From NCBI GenBank assembly GCA_039033855.1, contig JBCCBV010000022.1:1-47087 (forward strand): a DNA stretch of 47,087 nucleotides. The letters run 5' to 3'. Numbering within the stretch: position 1 is the stretch's first letter; every line of letters starts with the position of its first letter. Made by a program: the position numbers and the translations under genes. Of this stretch, positions 1 through 8,886 are shown piece after piece. This DNA comes from JBCCBV01 sp039033855 (GTDB lineage: Bacteria > Planctomycetota > Phycisphaerae > Phycisphaerales > Phycisphaeraceae). Below the pieces are notes generated by a model, which did no database searches, was not told where the DNA came from, and saw only the letters and a program-made list of their open reading frames with translations.

Positions 1-150
1 ACGCTCGGCGCCGTGGTCGGCGGCCTGGGCCCGCTGCCCCAGCACGTGCGCGGCCTGGAACGCGTGCGCCGTTGGGTCGCCGGCAAGCTCCTGATCCACG
101 CCGCACACCGAACCCTGCGGCAACGCAATGCCACCACCCGCGACCCGTGA
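1..150 (+). CDS. C-terminal fragment of an unidentified protein
   Basis: An open frame enters from the left edge and ends at TGA 148-150, giving about 49 residues that include RRWVAGKLLIHAAHRTLRQR. The composition is basic with some hydrophobic residues. I do not recognise the family from this tail. It runs toward hisB, which is on the opposite strand, so the two would be convergent. The only support is an uninterrupted frame with plausible GC-rich codon use, so this could be a chance frame. Confidence 0.3.
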   Translation, partial: TLGAVVGGLGPLPQHVRGLERVRRWVAGKLLIHAAHRTLRQRNATTRDP

Positions 151-336
151 TGCAAAAGACCCTCACGCTCGCGGCTCGTTCGGACGAACCGCGCCGACTT
201 CTGGACGAGCCGCGCCCGTCAGGAAGCGGGGCATGCCGCAAAAACACCGAACCAAGCCCTGCGCTTCCGCGAGGACCTACGCCTCCGTAAAAGGCCCCAC
301 TCGCTCACGCTCGCGGCTCGTTCGGTAGCCGAGAAT
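151..336. repeat. Non-coding spacer with a 22-bp exact direct repeat
   Basis: The same 22 bases occur at 162-183 and 304-325, both beginning CTCACGCTCGCGGCTCG. Each copy can start a hairpin. The first folds with the bases just after it (about 171-194) into a roughly 10-bp stem with one mismatch and a TCGG loop; the second forms a shorter CGGCT/AGCCG stem. The arrangement suggests a dispersed intergenic repeat or paired terminator-like structures between two convergent genes. I see no gene here. Confidence 0.5.
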
Positions 337-945
337 TCACAGCACGCCCTTGGTGCTGGGCACGCCGTCGCCGGTCACCGCCACCGCCTGGCGCAACGCC
401 CGGCCGAGCGCCTTGAACGCCGCCTCGGCCAGGTGGTGGTTGTTGTCGCCATACGGCGCCTCGACGTGCAGGTTCATCCGCGCGTGGTTGGTCAAGGCCT
501 GCATGAACTCGCGGACCAGTTGCAGGTCGAACCGGCCGATCGACTGCCCCGTTAGCGCGGCACCCTGCGTGTCGGTCGGCACGAAGTCAATACGAAACAC
601 CAGGTGTGGACGGCCCGACAGGTCGAGCGCGCAGCGGGCCAGGGCTTCGTCCATCGGCACCACGGCGTGGCCGTAGCGCTCGATGCCGTGCTTGTCGCCA
701 AGAGCCTGCACCAGTGCCTCGCCGAGCGCAATGCCCACGTCTTCAACGGTGTGGTGGTCGTCGATGTGGGTGTCGCCCTGGGCCACGACCTTCAGCCCCA
801 GACGGCCGTGCTTGGCCACGTGGTGGAGCATGTGGTCGAAGAACCCGACCCCGGTGGCGATCTCGATGTCGCCTCCGTCGAGGTCGAGCACGACGTCGAT
901 CTGGGTTTCGTGGGTGTTCCGGCTGATGTGGGCGGTGCGCGACAT
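337..945 (-). CDS. hisB: Imidazoleglycerol-phosphate dehydratase
   Basis: This enzyme dehydrates imidazole glycerol phosphate to imidazole acetol phosphate in cytoplasmic histidine biosynthesis. The 202-residue product has the usual size of the single-domain bacterial enzyme. Its metal-binding histidine motifs are visible: FFDHMLHHVAKHG near the N-terminus, DTHIDDHHTVEDVGI, and EAPYGDNNHHLAEAAFKALGRA near the C-terminus. It ends with the family-typical STKGVL tail. I chose ATG 945 because the protein then starts MSRTAHISRNT, as in homologues, and GAGGA lies just upstream; an in-frame ATG at 1011 would add 22 unlikely residues. hisC lies 119 bases upstream in the same direction, and its product acts on the HisB product. 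Confidence 0.96.
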   Translation of the reverse strand: MSRTAHISRNTHETQIDVVLDLDGGDIEIATGVGFFDHMLHHVAKHGRLGLKVVAQGDTHIDDHHTVEDVGIALGEALVQALGDKHGIERYGHAVVPMDEALARCALDLSGRPHLVFRIDFVPTDTQGAALTGQSIGRFDLQLVREFMQALTNHARMNLHVEAPYGDNNHHLAEAAFKALGRALRQAVAVTGDGVPSTKGVL

Positions 946-1064
946 GAAACCTGCGTCCTCAAAAGATAAACCACGGCGTGTGGGCCCGGCCCGGCCCGCT
1001 GGCGGCGACACGTTCTACCCCGACCGATCCTGCGCTGCTCACGCAGGAAGATCACACCGGCAGA

Positions 1065-2189
1065 TCACGCTGGCGAGTCCGCAGCGCAGACGGCGTCGAG
1101 GGCCTTCATCAAGCGGTCGGTCTGCGCGGGCGTGCCCACGGTGATCCGCAACTTGTCGGCAACGCCCGGGTGGTCGAAGTAGCGCACCAGCACGCCGTGC
1201 TGTTTCAAGCCTTGGTACACCCCCGCCGCGCCGGGCGCGCCCGACGCACCGCTTGGCGGCCGGGTCAGCAGGAAGTTCGAGGCGCTCGGCCAGACCCGCC
1301 AACCGCGTGAGGTGAGTTGTTCGCTCAGCCGTGCCCGCTCGGCGATCACGGCGTCGCGGTGGCGCTCGTAATCGGTGCGTGCCTCGGGCCCGAGCGCCGC
1401 GACGGCCCCGGCCTGAGCCAGCGCATCGAGGTTGTACGAGTCGCGGATCGCCATGAGCGTCTGAACAACTTCCGTCGGCGCCGCGCCCAAGCCCACCCGC
1501 AAGCCGGCTAGCGAATAGCCCTTGCTCATCGACCGCAGGACGGCCACGTCGGTGCGCGTGCGCACCAGTTCGAGCGCATCGGCCGGCGCGAAATCCACGT
1601 ACGCCTCATCCACCACCAACAACCCCTCGAACCGGTCCGCGAGCTGTGCGAGAGCTTCGACCGACTCGAGCCGGCCGGAGGGCGCATGCGGATTCACCAC
1701 GAAACCCAGCCGGGCGCCGCCGGCATTCCACGCGTCGGCGGTGGCGCGCGGGTCGAGGGCAAACGTGTCGGCGTCGCGCATCGCCCGCACCACGGGGGTG
1801 TGATGGATCGCCGCAAGCACGGGATACAGCGAATAGGTGGGCTCGCACACGCCCAACCCGCCGAGGCCGGTGGGCGACGGTTCATCCTCGGCTGCCGGAG
1901 CGCAATACGCGGTCACCAGCAGCCGGAGCAGCTCGTCCCCGCCGTTGGTGGCGATGACCTGATCGACCTCGACGCCCAGCCGCTCGGCCGCAACCCTGCG
2001 CAACGGCCCGGCGTCGGGCGAGGGGTACCGGCGTAGCGCGTCGGGATCGACGCCCCGGATCGCGCGCATCGCCGCTGGCGAAGGCGGGTACGGGTTTTCG
2101 TTGGTGTTGAGCTTGACGACCTCCGACAACGCACCGGCGCCGGTCGGCGCGGGCTGCTCGCCAGGTGCGTAAGCCTGGAGGCGGGTCAT
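1065..2189 (-). CDS. hisC: Histidinol-phosphate aminotransferase
   Basis: A class I/II PLP-dependent aminotransferase that converts imidazole acetol phosphate and glutamate to histidinol phosphate, the step after HisB. At 374 residues it has normal family length. Visible motifs are KLNTNENPYPPSP (26-38), NPHAPSG in place of the usual NPNAPTG (166-172), DEAYVDF (194-200), and SMSKGYSLAGLRVG (220-233) with the PLP lysine at about 223. A glycine/alanine-rich insert, SGASGAPGAAG, lies near the C-terminus. The frame stays open far upstream, but ATG 2189 gives the family-like N-terminus. The gene is divergent from the DegT gene, with 153 bases between them for both promoters. Confidence 0.95.
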   Translation of the reverse strand: MTRLQAYAPGEQPAPTGAGALSEVVKLNTNENPYPPSPAAMRAIRGVDPDALRRYPSPDAGPLRRVAAERLGVEVDQVIATNGGDELLRLLVTAYCAPAAEDEPSPTGLGGLGVCEPTYSLYPVLAAIHHTPVVRAMRDADTFALDPRATADAWNAGGARLGFVVNPHAPSGRLESVEALAQLADRFEGLLVVDEAYVDFAPADALELVRTRTDVAVLRSMSKGYSLAGLRVGLGAAPTEVVQTLMAIRDSYNLDALAQAGAVAALGPEARTDYERHRDAVIAERARLSEQLTSRGWRVWPSASNFLLTRPPSGASGAPGAAGVYQGLKQHGVLVRYFDHPGVADKLRITVGTPAQTDRLMKALDAVCAADSPA

Positions 2190-2342
2190 CGGTGATCGAG
2201 GCTTCGGCGGCACGGCGGGATCGTCGGCGGCGACGCGCCCGCGGTCAACCCTTGCCGGGGTCGCCTTGCGAGGCCGCGCAACCGCCCCCGCGCGCCCGGG
2301 GCCGTGCGGATAGACTGCCACGCCGGACCGCGACCGCCAGCC

Positions 2343-3521
2343 ATGAGCGAAATCCCGCTTTCCCGCCCCGACATTACGCAAGCCGAGATCGACGCCGTAG
2401 TCGATGTGCTGCGCTCCGGCCGGCTGAGCATCGGCCCGGCGCAGGACGAGTTCGCACGCCTGGTGGCTCAGCGGGCCGGGCGGATGTACGCCATCCCCGT
2501 CTCGTCGGGCACGGCCGGGCTGCACCTGATCCTCAAGGCCCTGGGCGTAGGCCCGGGGGACGAGGTGCTGACCACGCCGTTTTCGTTCATCGCCTCGGCC
2601 AACTGCGCGCTCATCGCCGGGGCCGACGTGCGCTTCGTCGATATCTGCCCGACCACGCTCAACCTCGACCCGGCCAAGGTCGAAGCGGCCATCACCCCGC
2701 GCACCAAGGCCATCGTGGGCGTCGAGGTGTTCGGCCAGCCCGGCCACATGGACGAACTCGAACGCATCGCCAACCGCCACGAGGTGCCGCTGGTCGAAGA
2801 CTGCTGCGAGGCGCTCGGCGGGACGCTGCACGGCCGCCCGGTGGGCTCGTTCGGCCGGGCCGGCGTGTTCGGCTTCTACCCCAACAAACAGGTCACCACC
2901 GGGGAAGGCGGCATGATCGTCACCGACGACCGCACGCTGGCCGACGCCTGCGAGTCGATGCGCAACCAGGGCCGGGCCGGCCGCCACTTCCGCGCCCCGG
3001 GCCAAGAGGCCAACAACGCCGGCGCCTGGCTCGAGCACGAACGCCTGGGCTACAACTACCGGCTGTCCGAAATCCAAGCGGCGCTCGGCGTCGCGCAGAT
3101 GAAACGGCTCGACACGCTCCTCGAAAAGCGTCGGCGGGTGGCGCAGGCCTACTTCCGCTGCCTAATGGGCCAGCCCGAGCTGATCCTGCCCTACGTGCAG
3201 CCCGGGCACGAAGACGACATGTCGTGGTTCGTGTTTGTGGTCCGGCTGACAACCGACTTCGACGCCGAGGCGCGCGACCGCATCATCGCCGGGCTCCGCC
3301 GACACGAGGTGGGCTCGTCGAACTACTTCCCCTGCATCCACCTGCAGCCGTTCTACCGCAAGCGCTTCGGGCACAAGGTCGGCGACTTCCCGCTGGCCGA
3401 GGCGACCAGCAGCCGGACCATCGCCCTGCCGTTCCACGGCCTGCTGCGCGAAGACGAGATCGACGTGGTCTGCCGAACGCTCAAGCTGATGCTGCAGCGA
3501 GAATCGCTCTCAAGGCCGTAA
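2343..3521 (+). CDS. DegT/DnrJ/EryC1-family aminotransferase
   Basis: A PLP-dependent sugar aminotransferase of the WecE/ArnB type (392 residues). These enzymes normally transfer an amino group to a nucleotide-linked keto-sugar for envelope glycans. Visible are SSGTAGLHLILKALGVG (54-70), the PLP-contacting aspartate in VEDCCEALGG (151-160), and the Schiff-base lysine at about 182 in GFYPNKQVTTGEGG. The C-terminal part has the expected YNYRLSEIQAALG and EVGSSNYFPCIHLQPFYRK segments. I chose ATG 2343 over the upstream in-frame ATG 2304 because MSEIPLSRPDIT matches the family start. No other nucleotide-sugar genes adjoin it, so the exact substrate is unknown. Confidence 0.9.
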   Translation: MSEIPLSRPDITQAEIDAVVDVLRSGRLSIGPAQDEFARLVAQRAGRMYAIPVSSGTAGLHLILKALGVGPGDEVLTTPFSFIASANCALIAGADVRFVDICPTTLNLDPAKVEAAITPRTKAIVGVEVFGQPGHMDELERIANRHEVPLVEDCCEALGGTLHGRPVGSFGRAGVFGFYPNKQVTTGEGGMIVTDDRTLADACESMRNQGRAGRHFRAPGQEANNAGAWLEHERLGYNYRLSEIQAALGVAQMKRLDTLLEKRRRVAQAYFRCLMGQPELILPYVQPGHEDDMSWFVFVVRLTTDFDAEARDRIIAGLRRHEVGSSNYFPCIHLQPFYRKRFGHKVGDFPLAEATSSRTIALPFHGLLREDEIDVVCRTLKLMLQRESLSRP

Positions 3522-3571
3522 GAATTAAACTGCGCGCATTGTCGCGAAGCGCTCCGAGACATCCGGGGTGA

Positions 3572-4462
3572 TTACCAGCGGTCTTCTTCGTCGGCCCAGA
3601 GCTCTTTGACCTTGTCGCGGGCGTCCGTGGTCTGGCGGGCCGCCAAAATGGCTTCGAGCAGCGGTGCGTCGCCCGGCCGGGTGAGCTTGAGGTTGGTCGG
3701 GTCGCCGGCCACGATGCGCACCACCCCGCCGGCGCGGAGCACGACCGAGGCGTCGTCGGTCAGGCCTTGCGGGTCGTCGCCCAACTCCGCATACGCGTTC
3801 ACCAGCAGTGCACGCTCGAAGACCTGCGGCGTCTGCACGGCGAACAACCCGGCGCGATCCACCGGCTCCACCACCCGGTGGCGCTCTAGGGCCCCGGAAG
3901 CACCTCCGGGTGAGACGCCCGAAGGGTCGAGAGGGTCGAGACCGAGGATGGCGTCGGCGACATCCGTGGCCGTGCCTTGCGCTTCGGCGGAAGCCTCAGC
4001 GGGGTCGTCGTCCGGCTCGGCGCGATGCAGGGTGTCGGACACCGGCAGGCCGGGGATCACGGCGTCCAAACGCCCCGCCGCGGCGAACACCCGGTCGAGC
4101 ATGGCCTGCGACGCCGCCGGCCGGGCCGCGTCGTGCACCGCCACGTGCGTGCAGGACGCGTCGACCTCCGCCAGGGCCAAACGCACGGTTTCCCAGCGGT
4201 CTTTCCGGCCGCCGGGCACCAGGGTTCCGCCGCGGTCTTCGATGGCGTCGCGCCAGCGGTCGGCGAACTCGTCGAAACGATCGGGATCGACGGCGACCAG
4301 GATCTGCGCCACCTCGGGCCGTGCGGCAAGCGTGTCGATCGCGTGGAGCAGCACCGGCTTGCCGGCGACCTCGAACTCGACCTTCGACGCCGACGCCCTG
4401 CCGGGCCCGCCGAAGCGTCGCCCTTGCCCCGCGGCGGCCAGGATCGCCGAAGCGCGGATCAT
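3572..4462 (-). CDS. ispD: 2-C-methyl-D-erythritol 4-phosphate cytidylyltransferase
   Basis: This enzyme joins MEP and CTP into CDP-ME in the non-mevalonate isoprenoid pathway. Family motifs are ILAAAGQGRRFGG (7-19), VAVHDAARP (107-115), VQTPQVFERALL (209-220), LTDDASV (234-240) and GDPTNLKLTRPGD. The 296 residues exceed the usual 225-240. Most of the excess is an acidic then glycine/serine-rich insertion at about 147-196 (EPDDDPAEASAEAQ ... SPGGASGALE), where homologues go almost directly from SDTLH(R) to the catalytic core. The insertion carries the 12-base repeat at 3890-3901. The start ATG overlaps the sppA stop by four bases (ATGA), so the two are probably translationally coupled. Confidence 0.93.
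   Translation of the reverse strand: MIRASAILAAAGQGRRFGGPGRASASKVEFEVAGKPVLLHAIDTLAARPEVAQILVAVDPDRFDEFADRWRDAIEDRGGTLVPGGRKDRWETVRLALAEVDASCTHVAVHDAARPAASQAMLDRVFAAAGRLDAVIPGLPVSDTLHRAEPDDDPAEASAEAQGTATDVADAILGLDPLDPSGVSPGGASGALERHRVVEPVDRAGLFAVQTPQVFERALLVNAYAELGDDPQGLTDDASVVLRAGGVVRIVAGDPTNLKLTRPGDAPLLEAILAARQTTDARDKVKELWADEEDRW
3890..3901 (+). repeat. Repeat GGCCCCGGAAGC inside the ispD insertion
   Basis: One copy of a 12-base sequence that also occurs in low-complexity segments of two other genes: 8321-8332 in the MDR dehydrogenase, and two head-to-tail copies in reverse orientation at 34325-34348 in metH. Here it encodes part of GGASGALE on the minus strand. Confidence 0.5.
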
Positions 4463-6447
4463 CGGATGCGCAGGACCGTGGGGGTGGTCAGCAGCACGGG
4501 CTCTTCGCGCAGCTGGAGCACGGCGGTCAGGTGCCAGGTGACGTCGCGCCAGGCCTCGGGGCCGAGCAGTTGGCGGAGCGTCTGGGCCATGGGGTGCGCG
4601 GCGAGGGACGACACGCCCGGCGCCGCGAGCTGGGCCTGGGCCTGCCCGCCGGCCAAGCTCTCAAGAAACTCGGAGAAATTCATCGGCCGGGGCAGCTGGA
4701 GCACGTCGTAGTCGCCCTCGTCGAGGCCGAGTTGATCGGCCAGGGCCCAGACCGCGGTGTCGACGCCGCCGAGTTCGTCGGCCAACCCGTTGGCTTTGGC
4801 CTGCTGGCCGGTGAACAGCCGGCCCTGGGTGACGGCGTCGAGGTCGGCCACACGGTCGCCCCGGCCGCGCTGCACGCGATCCAGAAACTGCTTATAGGTG
4901 GCGGTCATCGCGGCGGCGAGCATGGCCCGCTGGTCGTCGCTGAAGCCTTCGACCGAGTTGAACAGGTCGCCGTTGGGCCCGCGGGTGCGGACGACCACGT
5001 TGACGTCGAGCCAGTCGTAGAGCTCGCCCATGGTCAGCTTGCCGCCGACCACGCCGATGGACCCGACGATGGAGGTCGGCCGGACGTAGATCCGCTCGGC
5101 CGAGCAGGCCAGGTAGTACCCACCCGACGCGGCCATGCCGCCCACCGAGGCGTACACGGGCTTATCTTCGGCGAGGTCGCGGATGGCCTGCCACATGACT
5201 TCGGACGCGAGGGCCGATCCGCCGGGCGAGTCGATGCGCAGGACCACGCCCTGGACGTTGTCGTCGAACCGCAGCTCGCTCAGGGTTTCGAGAACGGTGC
5301 GCGAGCCGATCGACTCGGACGCAAAGAACCCGTCGCCGCGCGAGCCCTCGCCGCTGGTGATCGGGCCGTTCAGGTGATACACGGCCACGGTGGGCCCGCG
5401 GGTCTTGCGCTTGTCTTCGGCCAAGAGCGCCGCGAACAAGGCGAAGGGGTTGTCCGGCGGGCGGACCGAGCCGCCGCGGAAGCCCATCTCGGCGTCGTAC
5501 TGGAAGCCGGTGCCGAACACCTCGGCGGCCACGGCCTGCATCTCGCGGCCGTCCAGCCGATCCACCACGCCGCGCTCGACGAGTTGGGCATCGGTCAGCG
5601 CAACCGAGTCGGCGAGCACGGCCTCGAACTCGGCGTGGGTCCAGCCGCGGCCTTCGGCGATCCAGGACGACATCCCCTGGTACATGCCGTCGAGCAGGCC
5701 GTTGATGTTCTGGTCCCACTCGGGCGAAGGGGCGCGGTTGGTCAGCGGCTCGGCGGCGCCCTTGTAATCGCCGATCTGCACGAAGTCGGCTTTCACCCCA
5801 ATCTTCTCAAGAAGGCCGGCGAGATACATCTGCTCCATGCCCAGGCCGGTCATCCAGACCGAGCCCTTGTCCTGCAGCACGACCCAGTCGGCGCTCGACG
5901 CCAGCAGGTACTCGGGCAGGCTGTAGGCCTCGGCAAACACGACCACGGGCTTGTCGTCGGGCATGGCGCGGAGTTCGGCGCCGATGGCCTCGATCTGGGT
6001 CAGCCCCAGCCCGGGCTGGTCGAGGAACAGCACCAGACCGCGGTGGTCGTCGCTTTCGGCCACGTGGCGGACTTGGCCGAGCACGTCGCGCAGCGACGGT
6101 TCGCCGGTGCCGCCCTCGCCGAATAGATCGACGGGCTCGGGACCTTCGCGCAGGCCGTCGGAGAGCTCGAGCCAGCCCACCTGGCCGCGCTGGGTGTCGG
6201 CGTCTTGCGCTTCGGGTGCAACCGGACGGCTGGGCGCTGCGGCCTCGCTCGGCACCTCGGCGGTGGTCGCGGCCGCAGGCGGGGTGGGGGCTTCGACCTG
6301 CGCTTCGACCTGCGCTTCAACCTCGGCCACGGCGGCGGGTTCGTCGGCCAGCGCGACGGGAATGGACAGCCCGGCGGCAAAGGTCAAGGCCGTGCACCCG
6401 GCCAAGGCCCAACCCCAGCGGTGTTTCGTGTTGCTTCGTGGACGCAT
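4459..6447 (-). CDS. sppA: Signal peptide peptidase SppA, long (two-domain) type
   Basis: A membrane-anchored serine protease of the S49 family that degrades cleaved signal peptides. The 662 residues match the long type with two tandem SppA domains. The N-terminus has a signal/anchor (WALAGCTALTFAAGLSIPVALA, about 13-34), followed by a V-E-A-Q repeat and a Pro/Ala-rich linker to about 85. In the N-terminal domain the general-base lysine is visible in IGDYKGAAEP (K229); in the C-terminal domain the nucleophile is in GGMAASGGYY (S441). IDSPGGSA (405-412) and TSIVGSIGVVGG (458-469) are also typical. The stop overlaps the ispD start. A protein-turnover enzyme paired with an isoprenoid enzyme is probably a co-transcription accident. 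Confidence 0.92.
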   Translation of the reverse strand: MRPRSNTKHRWGWALAGCTALTFAAGLSIPVALADEPAAVAEVEAQVEAQVEAPTPPAAATTAEVPSEAAAPSRPVAPEAQDADTQRGQVGWLELSDGLREGPEPVDLFGEGGTGEPSLRDVLGQVRHVAESDDHRGLVLFLDQPGLGLTQIEAIGAELRAMPDDKPVVVFAEAYSLPEYLLASSADWVVLQDKGSVWMTGLGMEQMYLAGLLEKIGVKADFVQIGDYKGAAEPLTNRAPSPEWDQNINGLLDGMYQGMSSWIAEGRGWTHAEFEAVLADSVALTDAQLVERGVVDRLDGREMQAVAAEVFGTGFQYDAEMGFRGGSVRPPDNPFALFAALLAEDKRKTRGPTVAVYHLNGPITSGEGSRGDGFFASESIGSRTVLETLSELRFDDNVQGVVLRIDSPGGSALASEVMWQAIRDLAEDKPVYASVGGMAASGGYYLACSAERIYVRPTSIVGSIGVVGGKLTMGELYDWLDVNVVVRTRGPNGDLFNSVEGFSDDQRAMLAAAMTATYKQFLDRVQRGRGDRVADLDAVTQGRLFTGQQAKANGLADELGGVDTAVWALADQLGLDEGDYDVLQLPRPMNFSEFLESLAGGQAQAQLAAPGVSSLAAHPMAQTLRQLLGPEAWRDVTWHLTAVLQLREEPVLLTTPTVLRIR

Positions 6448-6562
6448 CGTGGTGCTCCGGTTCAGATCGGTGTTCGGGTCTGCCGACGGCGTGGCGCCGA
6501 GCGGTGGTAAGCGGCGATTCCCTTGCGGGCAGTCTAGCCCCGTTGGGAGTCGTGCCGGGCGG

Positions 6563-7465
6563 TCAGGCGTGACGCCGGGGCGCAGCGGCCCAGTGCATTT
6601 TTTGGGCCAGCATCGACCAGTACGACAGGTCGGGGTTGTGGATCAGCCGGACGGTGTGCGGGTGGCGGACGATGCGCACCTGCTGCCCGGCCCGAAGCGG
6701 CGCGGCGAACTGGCCGTCGAGCACCAGGGCCGTGCCGTCGTTGGCCTCGTCCACGGCGATCCAGGTGTCCGAGTCGGAGCCGAAGACGATCGGCCGAAAC
6801 GAAAGGCTCTGGGGGTTGAGCGGGGCCACGCAAAACGCCTCGACCCCGGGCGAGATGATGGGCCCGCCTGCGGACAGGTTGTAGGCCGTGGACCCGGAGG
6901 GGGTGCACACCACCACGCCGTCGCCGCGGAACACGGTGGCGGCCGCGGCGGAGAGCATCGGATTGATCGCCAACTCGAGCGAGAGCATCCGGAACGGCGG
7001 CCCAGCGTTAATCACCGTGTCGTTCATGGCCACGGCCCGGTGGACGGGTTCGAGCTCGCCCGGCCCTTCGCCCCAGCGCGGGGCGCCGGGGTCGTACACG
7101 CGCACGTCCATCATGACCCGCTCGGTGTGCCGGCACTGGCCGCAGGTCACCGACTCCCAATGCTGCTGGGCGTCGTCGATCTGGAACTCGGCCAGGAACC
7201 CGAGCTTGCCGAAGTTGATGCCCAACATCGACTCGGGCCGGCCGAGTAGCGCCCGGGCCGCGGCCAGCAGCGTGCCGTCGCCGCCGAGCACGATGGCCAG
7301 GTCGGCTTCGGGCAGCTCGGCGACACGCTCGGGCGACAGCTCGCGCACGCCGGACTCGGCGACGATGTCCGACCGCTCGGCCAGCCAGGGCCGGAATGTC
7401 GACAGCGCTTGGGTCACGCGGTCCTTGGCGAGATTGGGCAATAGCAAGACGCGAGGCCGATCCAT
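6563..7465 (-). CDS. nadK: NAD kinase
   Basis: Phosphorylates NAD to NADP in the cytoplasm. The 300-residue product has the hallmark GGDGT motif (61-65), then INFGKLGFLAEF, the second conserved block TPSGSTAYNLSAGGPIISP, and a C-terminal beta-rich region with LDGQ and a VRIVRHP strand. ATG 7465 is the only sensible start, and the length is normal for bacterial NadK. It is divergent from the MDR dehydrogenase with only 24 bases between the start codons, so their promoters must overlap each other's 5' ends. It lies 115 bases upstream of sppA in the same direction. Confidence 0.95.
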   Translation of the reverse strand: MDRPRVLLLPNLAKDRVTQALSTFRPWLAERSDIVAESGVRELSPERVAELPEADLAIVLGGDGTLLAAARALLGRPESMLGINFGKLGFLAEFQIDDAQQHWESVTCGQCRHTERVMMDVRVYDPGAPRWGEGPGELEPVHRAVAMNDTVINAGPPFRMLSLELAINPMLSAAAATVFRGDGVVVCTPSGSTAYNLSAGGPIISPGVEAFCVAPLNPQSLSFRPIVFGSDSDTWIAVDEANDGTALVLDGQFAAPLRAGQQVRIVRHPHTVRLIHNPDLSYWSMLAQKMHWAAAPRRHA

Positions 7466-7489
7466 GCCCGGCAGTCTAAGCTCGACGCC

Positions 7490-8617
7490 ATGCGCGCTCT
7501 CTGCCTGGGCTCAAAAGACGCCGTCAACGGCACCACAACCAGCCCGGCCGCCCCGGCGTTGCGCGCCGACTACCCCGACCCAGCCCCCGCGGCGGGCGAG
7601 GCGCTGCTCCGCCCCACCCGCCTGGGCGTCTGCTCGACCGACCTCGAGCTCTGCCGCGGATACATGGGGTTTGCCGGCGTGCTCGGGCACGAGTTTGTGG
7701 CCGTGGTCGAAGACGTGGCCGACGCCGAGCACCGCCCCTGGGTCGGCCAGCGCGTGGTGGGCGAAATCAACTGCCCCTGCGGTGCCTGCGACCTCTGCCG
7801 AGCCGGCGTGCCCACCCACTGCCGAAACCGCACGGTGCTGGGCATCCTGAACCGCGACGGCGCCTTTGCCGACCGCTTCACCCTGCCGGTGGCGAACCTG
7901 CACGCGGTGCCCGACGCGGTGGAAGACGACCGGGCCGTATTCGTGGAACCCCTGGCCGCGGCCGCACAGATCCTTGAGCAGGTCGACGTGGCGGACCTGA
8001 GGTACGTCACCGTGCTCGGCGACGGCCGGCTCGGCCTGCTGTGCGCCCAGGTGCTGGCCCGGGCCAACCCGCGTACCCGCTGCGTGGGCAAGCACGACGA
8101 CAAACTCCAACGCTGCGAGAAGTGGGGCGTGGTGCGCAGGCCGCTCGATGAGGCCGGGCAGAAGCGCGACCAGGACCTGGTGGTCGATTGCACCGGCTCC
8201 GCCTCCGGGCTGCGCACCGCCCTGGGCATGGTCCGACCGAGGGGCACGATCGTCCTCAAGACCACCGTGGCACCCCCCGCCCCCGGAAGCGCCCCCGCCC
8301 CGGGAAATCGCCCCTCCCCCGGCCCCGGAAGCACAAGCAACACCGCCGGCTCTCTGGCTGGAAAGCACGAGAACGTGGCGGACCCCGGCGCCGTTGCCGC
8401 CCCGCCGTCGACGGCCGACCTGGCGCAGATCGTGATCGACGAGGTCACCGTGCTGGGCAGCCGGTGCGGCCCGTTTGACCCGGCCCTGCGCCTGCTCGCC
8501 GGCAACGCGGTCGATGTGGCGTCGCTCATCACCCACCGGGCAAGGCTCGACGACGGCGTCCAGGCGCTACAAAAAGCGGCCGAGCCGGGACAAATTAAGG
8601 TGCTGATCGAGCCCTGA
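7490..8617 (+). CDS. Zinc-dependent MDR dehydrogenase with Pro/Gly-rich insertion
   Basis: A medium-chain dehydrogenase/reductase of the alcohol/sorbitol/threonine dehydrogenase type (375 residues). Catalytic zinc ligands are C48 (LGVCSTDLELC) and H67-E68 (GHEF). The structural zinc cluster is C97, C100, C103 and C111 (CPCGACDLCRAG...C). The nucleotide-binding Rossmann strand is VTVLGDGRLGLLCAQVLA. About residues 263-310 are a proline/glycine/serine-rich insertion (APPAPGSAPAPGN, PSPGPGSTSN) interrupting the segment after TIVLKTT, where homologues have a short turn; the DNA there contains the GGCCCCGGAAGC repeat. The substrate cannot be told from sequence. Divergent from nadK. Confidence 0.85.
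   Translation: MRALCLGSKDAVNGTTTSPAAPALRADYPDPAPAAGEALLRPTRLGVCSTDLELCRGYMGFAGVLGHEFVAVVEDVADAEHRPWVGQRVVGEINCPCGACDLCRAGVPTHCRNRTVLGILNRDGAFADRFTLPVANLHAVPDAVEDDRAVFVEPLAAAAQILEQVDVADLRYVTVLGDGRLGLLCAQVLARANPRTRCVGKHDDKLQRCEKWGVVRRPLDEAGQKRDQDLVVDCTGSASGLRTALGMVRPRGTIVLKTTVAPPAPGSAPAPGNRPSPGPGSTSNTAGSLAGKHENVADPGAVAAPPSTADLAQIVIDEVTVLGSRCGPFDPALRLLAGNAVDVASLITHRARLDDGVQALQKAAEPGQIKVLIEP
8279..8332 (+). repeat. Two GGCCCCGGAAGC-type repeats in the MDR insertion
   Basis: A near copy ending at 8290 (CCCCCGGAAGC) and an exact copy of GGCCCCGGAAGC at 8321-8332 flank a C-rich stretch. They lie inside the proline/glycine-rich insertion of the dehydrogenase. The same 12-mer sits in the atypical segments of ispD and metH. 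Confidence 0.5.
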
Positions 8618-8886
8618 CCCTCACGCAGCGCTAACCGGAAAACCGCGCCTGAGGCCTCGCCAGGGGCGTTCTGGAAAACCCGCCCCGTAATCGCCTTATC
8701 TACGGCTGTTTTTTCAGGTTATTCGCCCAAACGCCCCTGTTTATTCACCAAGAATGAACCGCCGGATTCACACGGAAAGCGATAGAACTTGCGCAGCGGT
8801 AACGCCTTGGGGTGGCGCCGGTTTGCGTCGGCGGCCCGCACTTGTCCGCGCGACCGGCACCGCACCGGCCGGGCACGAGACCCAGC

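Noticed and set aside
2190..3077. N-terminal extension of hisC
   Set aside because: It would run through the DegT aminotransferase on the other strand and has no family similarity; hisC is full length from 2189.
3808..6126. Long plus-strand frame opposite ispD and sppA
   Set aside because: It is Arg/Pro-rich at first, then Gly/Val-rich, crosses two real genes and has no recognisable domain.
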